DNA from: Planctomycetota bacterium
GTDB taxonomy: Bacteria; Planctomycetota; SZUA-567; H5-PLA8
Assembly: GCA_027493525.1 (NCBI GenBank)
Contig: JAOSKN010000001.1
Coordinates: 1,426,001 to 1,490,000, forward strand
Direction: 5' to 3'
DNA length: 64,000 bases
Notes under the pieces: generated by a model
What the model was told of the DNA's origin: nothing
The model's input: the letters and a program-made list of their open reading frames with translations, nothing else
Database searches by the model: none
Shown: piece by piece, positions 1 through 7,066 of the stretch
How the letters are laid out: each line of letters begins with the position of its first letter
Position numbering within the stretch: position 1 is the stretch's first letter
Made by a program: the position numbers and the translations under genes

Positions 1-2
1 AG

Positions 3-236
3 CAGTCCGCGGCGAAGACCGGCGCGGGCGCGCTGCCGGTCCGGACCTGGACGCCGTTCACGCTGCGCGCGGAAGGCGGCGAGATCGCGCTGCGTATCGG
101 CGAAGCGGAAGAGGGGCTGCGCGTCAACACTTCGATCCGCGACGCGGGCAACTTCGCGATCTACGCCCACACGCGCGACAGCGCCAGCGAGCTGGGCGTC
201 AAGGACCTGGAGTGGCGGCCGCTGCGGAGCCGGTAG
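3..236 (+). CDS. C-terminal end of a DUF1080/laminin-G-like protein (partial)
   Basis: An open frame enters from the left edge and stops with TAG at 234-236. About 77 residues are visible. The segment RTWTPFTLRAEGGEIALRIG, followed by the asparagine/aspartate-rich stretch and the ending KDLEWRPLRSR, resembles the last strands of the beta-sandwich in 3-keto-disaccharide hydrolase (DUF1080) proteins, whose C-termini often read like 'sGeIgLQ..G..v.FRNi.i..L'. The fit is by general shape only. The start and any signal peptide lie outside the window. It converges on glcF, with only 2 bases between the two stop codons. Confidence 0.55.
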   Translation, partial: QSAAKTGAGALPVRTWTPFTLRAEGGEIALRIGEAEEGLRVNTSIRDAGNFAIYAHTRDSASELGVKDLEWRPLRSR

Positions 237-238
237 GC

Positions 239-1564
239 TCAGGCGCCGGAAGGGTCGACCACCGCCCGCGCGAGCAGTTCCATCGGGTGCCGCACGTCGC
301 AGGCAAGGCCCGCTTCGCGGCAGCCTTGACGAAGCTGAAGGATGCAGCCGGGGTTGCCGGTGAGGACCGTCTGCGCGCCGGTCTGCTTAAGCGCTTCGAC
401 TTTCCGCGCAAGGATTTTCCAGGACATCTCGGGCTGGGTGAGGTTGTAGATGCCGGCCGCGCCGCAGCAGAAATCCGCGTCGGGCAGCTCGACGAGCTTC
501 AGTTCCGGAATCCGCCGCAGCACGGCCAGCGGCTGCGCGGAGATCTTCTGCCCGTGCAACAGGTGGCACGGCGCGTCGTAGCAGGCGGTCAGCGGGACCG
601 GCCGGAGCGGCGCGACGGGCTCCAGCCCCGCGAGCAGTTCGCTCACGTCCCTCACCCTGGCGCTGAACTCCTTCGCGCGCGAGTCGCCGGGGAGCAGTTC
701 GGCGTACTCTTTCAGGGTCGAGCCGCAGCCGGCGGAGTTGTTCACGATCGCGTCCACGCCCAGGCCCTCGAACATCTGGAGATTGCGCCGCGCGAGGCTC
801 CGCCCGGCCTCGGCTTCGCCGGCGTGGAACATCAGCGCGCCGCAGCAGGCCTGGCCGGGCACGCTGAGCACCTCGCAGCCGTGCGCCTGCAGCGCCTTCA
901 CCGTGGCGCGGTGAATCCCGCCCATGACGAGGTCCATCACGCAGCCGCTGAAGAAGGCCACCCGCAGGCGCGGCGGGCCGCCGAAGGCGGGAAAGACCGC
1001 CGGGGCGTGCTCGCGGAACGGCGGCTCGGCCAAGTCCGGCTGCATCGCCTCGAGGTCGCGGAGGCGCTGCGGGAGGTGCTCGACGGCGCCGCTGCGGCGC
1101 AGGAAATCGCGCAGCCCGCTGCGCTGCAGCAGGCCCAGGGCTTTCACCAGCAGCGCGAGGCGCTCGTGGTGCGGGAAGAGCTGCTTGAAGAAGAGCGCGC
1201 GCAGGAAACGGCCGACTCCGCCGGGCGGCCGCGCGCGCAGGAGCTCTTCGCGGGTGGATTCGAGGATCCGCCCGTAATGCACGCCGCTCGGGCAGGCCGT
1301 CTCGCAGGCGCGGCAATCGAGGCACAGGTCGAGATGCCCGGCGACGGCGCCGGTCGGCTGGAGCCGCCCGTCGGCGAGCCCCTTCATTAGGTACAGCCGG
1401 CCGCGCGGGGAGTCGTTCTCGTTCCCGTTCTCGCGGTAGGTCGGGCATGCGCCGAGGCAGAGCCCGCAGTGGACGCAGGAGCGGAGCAGCTCGGAGGCCT
1501 CGTCGGGGAACGCGAAGGCGCTCGGCGCGGGCACGGCAGCGGGCTCAGGCGCATGAACGGGCAT
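239..1564 (-). CDS. glcF: Glycolate oxidase iron-sulfur subunit GlcF
   Basis: Predicted electron-transfer subunit of membrane-associated glycolate oxidase (glycolate to glyoxylate). Two ferredoxin-type [4Fe-4S] motifs are visible: C30-x2-C33-x2-C36-x3-C40 (CVHCGLCLGAC) and C81-x2-C84-x2-C87-x3-C91 (CLDCRACETAC). They are followed by two cysteine-rich CCG domains, one with CCGALMFHAGE and one with CCGAAGIYNLTQPE, as in the GlcF/heterodisulfide-reductase D fold. At 441 aa it is close to the usual GlcF length. I chose the ATG at 1564 because the longer open frame upstream only translates the heptamer repeat at 1606-1666 into HSAFRIP units. GlcD and GlcE lie upstream on the same strand, but PPK2 and a TPR protein separate them from GlcF. 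Confidence 0.93.
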   Translation of the reverse strand: MPVHAPEPAAVPAPSAFAFPDEASELLRSCVHCGLCLGACPTYRENGNENDSPRGRLYLMKGLADGRLQPTGAVAGHLDLCLDCRACETACPSGVHYGRILESTREELLRARPPGGVGRFLRALFFKQLFPHHERLALLVKALGLLQRSGLRDFLRRSGAVEHLPQRLRDLEAMQPDLAEPPFREHAPAVFPAFGGPPRLRVAFFSGCVMDLVMGGIHRATVKALQAHGCEVLSVPGQACCGALMFHAGEAEAGRSLARRNLQMFEGLGVDAIVNNSAGCGSTLKEYAELLPGDSRAKEFSARVRDVSELLAGLEPVAPLRPVPLTACYDAPCHLLHGQKISAQPLAVLRRIPELKLVELPDADFCCGAAGIYNLTQPEMSWKILARKVEALKQTGAQTVLTGNPGCILQLRQGCREAGLACDVRHPMELLARAVVDPSGA

Positions 1565-2004
1565 GCGCGTATTCTGGCGGGGCCGGCGCGGGGACTCAAG
1601 TGCTTGCGGAATGCGGAATGCGGAATGCGGAATGCGGAATGCGGAATGCGGAATGCGGAATGCGGACATAACCCGTTGGTCGTGGGCATTTGGAATAAAT
1701 GCAGAAAATATCGGATCGTGGTTTTGTCGTCGCGTTGATTGCCGGATTCGCGGTCAACCAAGCCCGAAGGGCTTGCATACCTCAGCCCAGGGTTGGCGCG
1801 CAGCGCCTACCCTGGGTCCAAGCGCCCCGCCCCATCCAACTCTGAAAGAGTTGGATCGCCCACGCGCATCAACCGAAGGCGAGAACCCTCACCCCGGACC
1901 CCTCGCAAGCTCGGGGTCTCGACCCTCAACTTCGGGGAGAAGGCGCGCGGATTCGAGAGGCCAAACCAAACGGCACGGGGCGGCTGCGCCGGCCCGTGGC
2001 ACGC
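1565..2004. other. Intergenic spacer with tandem heptamers and a cluster of palindromes
   Basis: No gene is supported here. After the (GCGGAAT)8 array come three consecutive palindromes: AGCCCGAAGGGCT (1761-1773), a stem pairing CCCAGGGT (1786-1793) with ACCCTGGG (1809-1816) extended by GGCGC/GCGCC, and ATCCAACTCT (1834-1843) pairing with AGAGTTGGAT (1847-1856) around a GAA loop. A further imperfect dyad surrounds 'ctcgcaagctcggggtc' (about 1905-1925). The string looks like a dispersed palindromic element. Open frames crossing it have unlikely composition and no ribosome-binding site. Confidence 0.6.
1606..1666. repeat. Heptanucleotide tandem array (GCGGAAT)8
   Basis: Eight perfect copies of GCGGAAT occupy 1606-1661, followed by a partial GCGGA. 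The array lies 42 bases upstream of the glcF start codon, on its 5' side. Seven-base units resemble the short tandemly repeated repetitive (STRR) sequences described in cyanobacteria. Six related arrays occur elsewhere in this window. Confidence 0.95.
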
Positions 2005-2796
2005 TCACGCCAGCGAGCGCAGCAGCGCCTTCCCCTCGCTCAGGTAGCGGCGGTCCTCGGCGGGGGCCTGGCCGGAGGTCTCGAGCATCTCCTCCAGGAC
2101 CTGCCGGGCCTGCTCGCGCGCGCCGCTCTCGGCCAGCGCCTTGGCGTAGGCGAACTCGGTGAGCGGGCGCGGGTAGGCGCGGTGGAGCTTGCGCAGTTCC
2201 TCGACGGCCTCCCCGGTCCGCCCCAGTCGATGCAGGCACTCGGCGTAGCGCAGCCACGCGCGGCCGAAGCGGAGCTTCTTCTCGCCGGCCATGACCTTCT
2301 CCAGGTGGACCAGCGCGCCCTGCGGGTCGCCCGCGGCGAGGCGGCAGAGGCCCAGGTGGTAGCGCGCCTCGTAGTTGCCGTCTTCCTGCTCGACGAGCGG
2401 CGCGAGGAGGCGTTCGCAGTCCTGGAGGCGGCCGGCTTCGTAGTAGAGCCCCGCCAGCTCCTCGCGCGCGGCGGGCGTGTCGGCCATGCGCAGGGCCTGT
2501 TCGGCTTTGCGTATGCGCGCTTTCAGGCCCAGGCCGAAGAGCCCCTTGCCTCCGCCGGCGGCCAGGCCGCCGCGGAACAGGCTCTTTACATGGAGCACGA
2601 AATAGACCAGCGCGCCAAGCGGCTGGAAGAAGAAGATCACGAAGGCCCAGTACGAAAGCCCATAGCGCCGGATGCTGTCGACGAGCATCCAGATCATGAA
2701 GCCCAGGTACAGCAGGTACACCGCCTCGTGAGCCCACCACGGGGCGTAATACCCCGGCTCCAGTTCGACGGGTTCGGATTCCAGCGGCGCCTCCAT
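2005..2796 (-). CDS. TPR-repeat inner-membrane protein
   Basis: A 263-aa protein with two hydrophobic segments near the N-terminus (about residues 25-40 and 48-68, ending VYFVLHVKSLFRGG). This part resembles the membrane segment found at the start of phospholipase-D/cardiolipin-synthase-like proteins. From about residue 85 the protein is helical with TPR-like repeats: alanine, leucine and glycine at TPR spacing, for example YEARYHLGLCRLAAGDPQGALVHLEKV. It probably scaffolds protein contacts on the cytoplasmic side. It lies between ppk2 and glcF on the same strand, with 54 bases to ppk2. No enzymatic motif is visible. Confidence 0.8.
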   Translation of the reverse strand: MEAPLESEPVELEPGYYAPWWAHEAVYLLYLGFMIWMLVDSIRRYGLSYWAFVIFFFQPLGALVYFVLHVKSLFRGGLAAGGGKGLFGLGLKARIRKAEQALRMADTPAAREELAGLYYEAGRLQDCERLLAPLVEQEDGNYEARYHLGLCRLAAGDPQGALVHLEKVMAGEKKLRFGRAWLRYAECLHRLGRTGEAVEELRKLHRAYPRPLTEFAYAKALAESGAREQARQVLEEMLETSGQAPAEDRRYLSEGKALLRSLA

Positions 2797-2850
2797 GGCG
2801 CCCCATCTTACCGACCCCCCTCGAACTCGTCGCGCTCAAAGGCGCGTGGC

Positions 2851-3774
2851 TCAGAAGGCCTCCGGGACGATCATCTCGCCGGGAACGGGCTGGCGGTTGT
2901 AGTCCTCGTGGTGCTCGCGCTCGGGCAGGCTTACGGCTGGATGTTCGATCTCCTGGTAAGGGACCTGGGAGAGCAGGTGCGCGATGCAGTTGAGGCGCGC
3001 CTTCTTCTTATCGACGGCGGGGACGATCCACCAGCGCGCCTCGGGGATGTGCGTGCGCTCGAGCATCGCCTCCTTGGCCTTCGTGTAATCCTCCCAGCGC
3101 CGGCGGGATTCGAGGTCCATGGGGCTGAGTTTCCACTGCTTCAGCGGATCCTCGGTGCGGCAGCGGAAGCGGAACTCCTGCTCGGCATCGGAGATCGAGA
3201 ACCAGTATTTGATCAGGTGGATGCCCGAGCGGACCAGCATTTTCTCGAACTCGGGCACGGAGCGGAAGAATTCCTCCAGGTCCGCATCGTTGCAGAAGCC
3301 CATGACGCGCTCGACGCCCGCGCGGTTGTACCAGCTCCGGTCGAAGAGCACGATCTCGCCGCCGGCCGGCAGGTGCGCGACGTAGCGCTGAAAATACCAC
3401 TGTGTTTTCTCGCGCTCGGATGGCGCGGTGAGCGCGCTGACGCGGCAGACGCGCGGGTTCAGGCGCTGCGTGATGCGCTTGATCACCCCGCCCTTGCCGG
3501 CCGCGTCGCGCCCCTCGAAGAGGATCACCAGCTTGTACTTCGTATGCGCGACCCAGTCCTGGAGCTTCACCAGTTCGCCCTGCAGGCGGAAGAGTTCCTT
3601 GAAGTACTGCTTGCGCAGGCGCAGGCGCTCCTCGAAGGCCTTGTCGACGACCACGGTGGCGCCGCGGTTGTCGCCGTCCTCGAGTTCCAACTCGAGTTCC
3701 TCGTCCATGCTGTCCTGCACTTCGCCGTGGATGCGCCGGAAGAGTTCGGCTTCGGAGGCGTCGCGTTCGCTCAT
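2851..3774 (-). CDS. ppk2: Polyphosphate kinase 2 family protein
   Basis: Cytoplasmic PPK2-type enzyme that moves phosphate between polyphosphate and nucleotides. The 307-aa protein has a Walker A loop GRDAAGKGG at residues 88-96 and a Walker B/lid region LFDRSWYNRAGVERVMGF, both diagnostic of PPK2. The family core NPRVCRVSALTAPSEREKTQWYFQRYVAHLP lies between them. I chose the ATG at 3774 because GAAAGGAG precedes it at good spacing; a longer frame to 3858 lacks such a site. The N-terminal 45 residues are acidic (DEELELELEDGD). It sits inside the glycolate oxidase cluster, which is not an arrangement I recognise. Whether the preferred acceptor is NDP or NMP cannot be told from the sequence. 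Confidence 0.93.
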   Translation of the reverse strand: MSERDASEAELFRRIHGEVQDSMDEELELELEDGDNRGATVVVDKAFEERLRLRKQYFKELFRLQGELVKLQDWVAHTKYKLVILFEGRDAAGKGGVIKRITQRLNPRVCRVSALTAPSEREKTQWYFQRYVAHLPAGGEIVLFDRSWYNRAGVERVMGFCNDADLEEFFRSVPEFEKMLVRSGIHLIKYWFSISDAEQEFRFRCRTEDPLKQWKLSPMDLESRRRWEDYTKAKEAMLERTHIPEARWWIVPAVDKKKARLNCIAHLLSQVPYQEIEHPAVSLPEREHHEDYNRQPVPGEMIVPEAF

Positions 3775-3945
3775 GGCGGGGACTCCTTTCAAAAGCAGCG
3801 CGTGACATAACCACGTGAAATTTAATCCGCGGAGGGCGCGAGGTTCAAGCGGTCTCACGCGGATAAAGTCCCGGCCATGGCCGCATGAACGCGCCTTAAA
3901 GGTCCGGGTCCTTGCCGTCGCGAGGCAAGGCGCGTGCAGATGCCG

Positions 3946-5269
3946 TCAGATGCCTTCGACAAAACGGCCGGGATTGAGCACCGCATGCGGGTCGAGCGCC
4001 CGCTTCAACCCGCGCATCAGCGCCCACTCGGGGCGCGGCGGGCCGAAGACGGGCTGGCGCAGGGGCAGGGCGCCGTCCTTCCACGCCACGGTGACGGGAA
4101 GGCCGCTCTCGCGGAGCGGGCGCACGACGGCGTCGAGGTCCGGCGGATCGCGGTCGGCGTCGCCCTCCAGGTGCGCGAAGAGTTCGACGCAGACGCGCCC
4201 GGGGAACTCGAAGAAGCCCGTCAACAGGCCGAAGTGCGCGGCCTCGGCGAGCCGGTCGGCGGCGGCCATGTGCGCGGGGAACTCGGCGGGAAACGCCGGC
4301 CAGTGCAGGCGCGCGAGCAGTTCCGGCTCGACGGTCTGGCCGCCGGCGAGCCGCACAGCGCGCAGGCGCCTCGGGCGGCGCGCCCAGTCCTCGCCGTCCA
4401 CCTGCCGCGCGCCGGTCTCGCGCAGGCGCGCGCCGGCCGCGACGGCGGCGGCTTCGAGTTCCCGCAGCAGCCGCGCGTGATCCGGCGGGGAGGCCTCGAT
4501 GCCAAGCTGCGCGGAGAAGGGCTTGCCGGGGAAGCCGGCCACCGCGGCGCTGAACGGCAGGCGCTGGACCAGTTCGCGGACGAGCCGGAAGCCGGTCTCG
4601 AAATCGTCGTGGACCAGTTCCTGCACGCTGGCCGTCTCGGGCAGCGGGCGCAGCTTGAAGGTGAGTTCGGCGATCACCCCCAGCGTGCCCAGCGCGCCGG
4701 TGTGGAGTTTCTCCAGCGCGTAGCCGGTGACGTTTTTGACGACCTTCCCGCCGCAGCGGCGCACGACGCCGTCCCCGTTCACGACGGTCAGGCCCAGGAG
4801 CATGTCGCGCAGGGTCCCGTAACCGAGCCGCCGGGGGCCGGAGCGGTCGGTGGCGACGAGCCCGCCCAGCGTGGCCGCCTCGGGGCCGTCGAGGGGCAGG
4901 CGCTGCCCGTGCTCGAAGAGCGCCTCCTGGAACGCGCCCAGCGAGAGGCCGGCCTGCGCCGTCGCGACCATGTCCGCGGGCGAGTGCTCCACCAGCCGGT
5001 CCAGGCGCTGCAAGGAGAGCAGCACCGCGCCGGCCGGCGCCGCCTCCCCGAACCCCATCGCCGTCCAGCCGCCGCAGGGGGACCAGCGGCACGCGCTGCT
5101 CGCCCGCGAGCCGCACGCACGCGGCCAGCTCTTCCACGCTGCCCGGCTTCAGCAGCGCCACCGGCTCCACGCGGTCGGTCGCCAGCGCCTGCAAGATCGC
5201 CGGCGCGTCGACGACGTGCTCTGCGCCAAGGGCAGCGCGGGCGGAGGAGAGAAAGGCGGCGTGCGGCAT
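3946..5269 (-). CDS. glcE: Glycolate oxidase FAD-binding subunit GlcE, interrupted by a 1-base frameshift
   Basis: Second FAD-domain subunit of glycolate oxidase. The N-terminal part starts at the ATG at 5269 (MPHAAFLSSARAAL...) and runs to '...EQRVPLVP'. The rest continues in another frame as 'PCGGWTAMGFGEAAPAG...' through the FAD-binding loop and VKNVTGYALEKLHTGALGTLG to LDPHAVLNPGRFVEG. The switch falls in a run of five G (plus strand 5077-5081). Removing one base restores VPLVP-CGGWTAMGFG, which matches the conserved PxGGGT-type FAD motif. The coordinate length is 3n+1, as expected for one extra base. Either a consensus error or a recent inactivation is possible; intact GlcD and GlcF favour an error. 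An alternative annotation would call only 3946-5058. Confidence 0.85.
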
Positions 5270-5284
5270 TCTTGGCCCCAAGAA

Positions 5285-5370
5285 GTGAACGGTAAACGGT
5301 GAACAGTAACGGCTCCAAACCTGGCAGCGCTGAAGGCTGTTACTGTTCACCGTTTACTGTTTACTGTTTC
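5285..5370. repeat. Inverted heptamer arrays (GTRAACR) between glcD and glcE
   Basis: The left arm GTGAACGGTAAACGGTGAAC... (5285-5310) is the near-perfect reverse complement of the right arm starting GTTACTGTTCACCGTTTACT (about 5339-5364), around a 28-base loop. Each arm is built from 7-base units GTGAACG, GTAAACG and GTGAACA. A large hairpin is possible in glcDE mRNA. The TAA stop of glcD (complement of 5361-5363) is part of the right arm. Confidence 0.9.
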
Positions 5371-6815
5371 CTCATCGGCGGCCTCATCGCGGGCGGCTTA
5401 TGCCCCTTCACTTCCCAGCAGCGCCGCGACGGGATCGCTTTACCCGGATTGGCGAGATACCGGGGGTCGAAGACCTCACGGACGCGGCGCATGCCTTCCA
5501 GGTCGTCCTCGCCGAAGACGCGCGACATGAAGCGTAGTTTCTCCAGCCCGATGCCGTGCTCGCCGGAGAGCATCCCGCCCGCGTCGATCACCGCGGAGAG
5601 GATTTCCTCGTTGCACTTCAGCGCGGCCTCGACCTGCGCGGGCACGCGCTCGTCGAAGAGGATCAGCGGATGCAGGTTCCCGTCGCCGGCATGAAAGACG
5701 TTGGCGTTGATCAGCCCGTGCCGCTCGGCGGAAGCCTGGATGCGCCCGAGGACTTCCGGCAGACGGCTGCGCGGGATCACGCCGTCCTGGACGTAGTAGC
5801 TCGGGCTGAGTCGGCCGACGGCGCCAAAGGCCTGCTTGCGCGCCTTCCAAAGCAGCAGCCGTTCCTTCTCGTCGCGCGCCTGCCGGACCTCCAGGCATTC
5901 CGCGAGGCGGCAGCAGGCCATCACGCGCTCGGCGAGCAGGTCCAGGCCGTCGCGCAGCCCGTCGAGTTCGATCAGCAGCACCGCGCCGGCATCGGTGGGG
6001 AAGCCTAGGTGGAGCCAGGACTCGACGGCGCGGACGATCGTGCGGTCGATCAGTTCCAGCGCGGCCGGCACGATGCCGCGCGCGATCACGTGGCTTACCG
6101 CGCGGCTGGCCGCGTCGATGGACGGAAAGACCGCCAGGAGCGTCTTGACCGTCTCGGGGTTCGGGGTGAGCTTCGCCCAGACCTTCGTCGCGATCCCGAA
6201 GGTGCCCTCGCTGCCGACGAAGAGCCCCGTCAGGTCGTAGCCCGCGCCGCGCCCGTGCGGCCCGCCGAATTCCATCACCCGCCCGTCGGGCAACACCACT
6301 TCCAGCCCGAGCACGTGATTGACCGTGACGCCGTATTTGAGCGTATGCGGGCCGCCGGAGTTCTCGGCCACGTTCCCGCCGATGGTGCAGGAGCCCTGGC
6401 TCGAGGGGTCCGGCGCATAGTGCAGATGTTTTCCGGCGCAGGCGCGGGTGAGGTGCAGATTGACCAGCCCGGGCTCGACCAGCGCCACGCGGTTCTCGAG
6501 ATCGAGTTCGAGGATGCGCTTCATCCGGGCGGTCTCGACGACCACCGCCCCATGGAGCGCGACGGCGCCGCCGCTGAGCCCCGTCCCCGCCCCGCGCGCC
6601 ACGAAGGGATGCGAGGCCTCGTGGCAGGCTCGCACCACCGCCGCAACCTCTTCGGTGGAATGGACAAACACGACCGCGCCGGGCGTGGCCGTATCGAGCG
6701 TAAGACCGTCGCATTCGTAGACGAACAGTTCGTCGGACGAGGTCTGAACGTTGGCCTCGCCCACGGCTTCGCGCAGGGCGGTGAGCAGCGCGGGAGTCGG
6801 CTTTTCTGTGGGCAT
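5361..6815 (-). CDS. glcD: Glycolate oxidase catalytic subunit GlcD
   Basis: FAD-dependent flavoprotein of the FAD_binding_4/FAD-oxidase_C family that oxidises glycolate (or D-lactate). The phosphate/FAD loop PFVARGAGTGLSGGAV lies near residues 68-83. The family stretches NVAENSGGPHTLKYGVT, GSEGTFGIATKVW and NVFHAGDGNLHPLILFDE follow, and the C-terminus has SGEHGIGLEK, with the conserved histidine, and FDPRYLANPGKAIP. From the ATG at 6815 it is 484 aa, normal for GlcD; the frame extends to 6869 but without better evidence for that start. Its tail (KGHKPPAMRPPMRKQ) runs into the heptamer repeat, which provides the stop codon. It is first in the minus-strand glc cluster. Confidence 0.93.
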   Translation of the reverse strand: MPTEKPTPALLTALREAVGEANVQTSSDELFVYECDGLTLDTATPGAVVFVHSTEEVAAVVRACHEASHPFVARGAGTGLSGGAVALHGAVVVETARMKRILELDLENRVALVEPGLVNLHLTRACAGKHLHYAPDPSSQGSCTIGGNVAENSGGPHTLKYGVTVNHVLGLEVVLPDGRVMEFGGPHGRGAGYDLTGLFVGSEGTFGIATKVWAKLTPNPETVKTLLAVFPSIDAASRAVSHVIARGIVPAALELIDRTIVRAVESWLHLGFPTDAGAVLLIELDGLRDGLDLLAERVMACCRLAECLEVRQARDEKERLLLWKARKQAFGAVGRLSPSYYVQDGVIPRSRLPEVLGRIQASAERHGLINANVFHAGDGNLHPLILFDERVPAQVEAALKCNEEILSAVIDAGGMLSGEHGIGLEKLRFMSRVFGEDDLEGMRRVREVFDPRYLANPGKAIPSRRCWEVKGHKPPAMRPPMRKQ

Positions 6816-6954
6816 GCGAAGTGACCGATTTTTGCCGGATGGATTGATTTCGACAGGATACGTCCGCACGTTGTGATTAGCAAGTTGACCGTGGCGGCCT
6901 GAAGCCTCGATTCAGCCTACGCGCCGGAATTCTAACTCTCATAAACCTATACAC

Positions 6955-6984
6955 TTGACGAAAACGGCAGGAGCGACCGATAAT
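6955..6984 (+). promoter_or_regulatory. Predicted sigma-70-type promoter of the P-type ATPase gene
   Basis: A -35 box TTGACG (6955-6960) and a -10 box GATAAT (6979-6984) are separated by 18 bases. They lie about 80 bases upstream of the preferred GTG start at 7067, in the divergent spacer between glcD and the ATPase. The prediction rests on sequence match alone. Confidence 0.5.
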
Positions 6985-7066
6985 CCGTGAATCAGCCCCT
7001 TGGCACGGCCCGATACCGTACTATAAGAAGGAATTGCCCACCGCCGTCTGGATTCGGAGTTCCCGA

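Noticed and set aside
212..1390. A 392-codon plus-strand frame opposite glcF
   Set aside because: It mirrors the GlcF coding frame in GC-rich DNA, has no family-like sequence and no ribosome-binding site.
1565..1669. N-terminal extension of GlcF reading HSAFRIPHSAFRIP
   Set aside because: It is only the translation of the GCGGAAT array; the family sequence and a sensible start begin at 1564.
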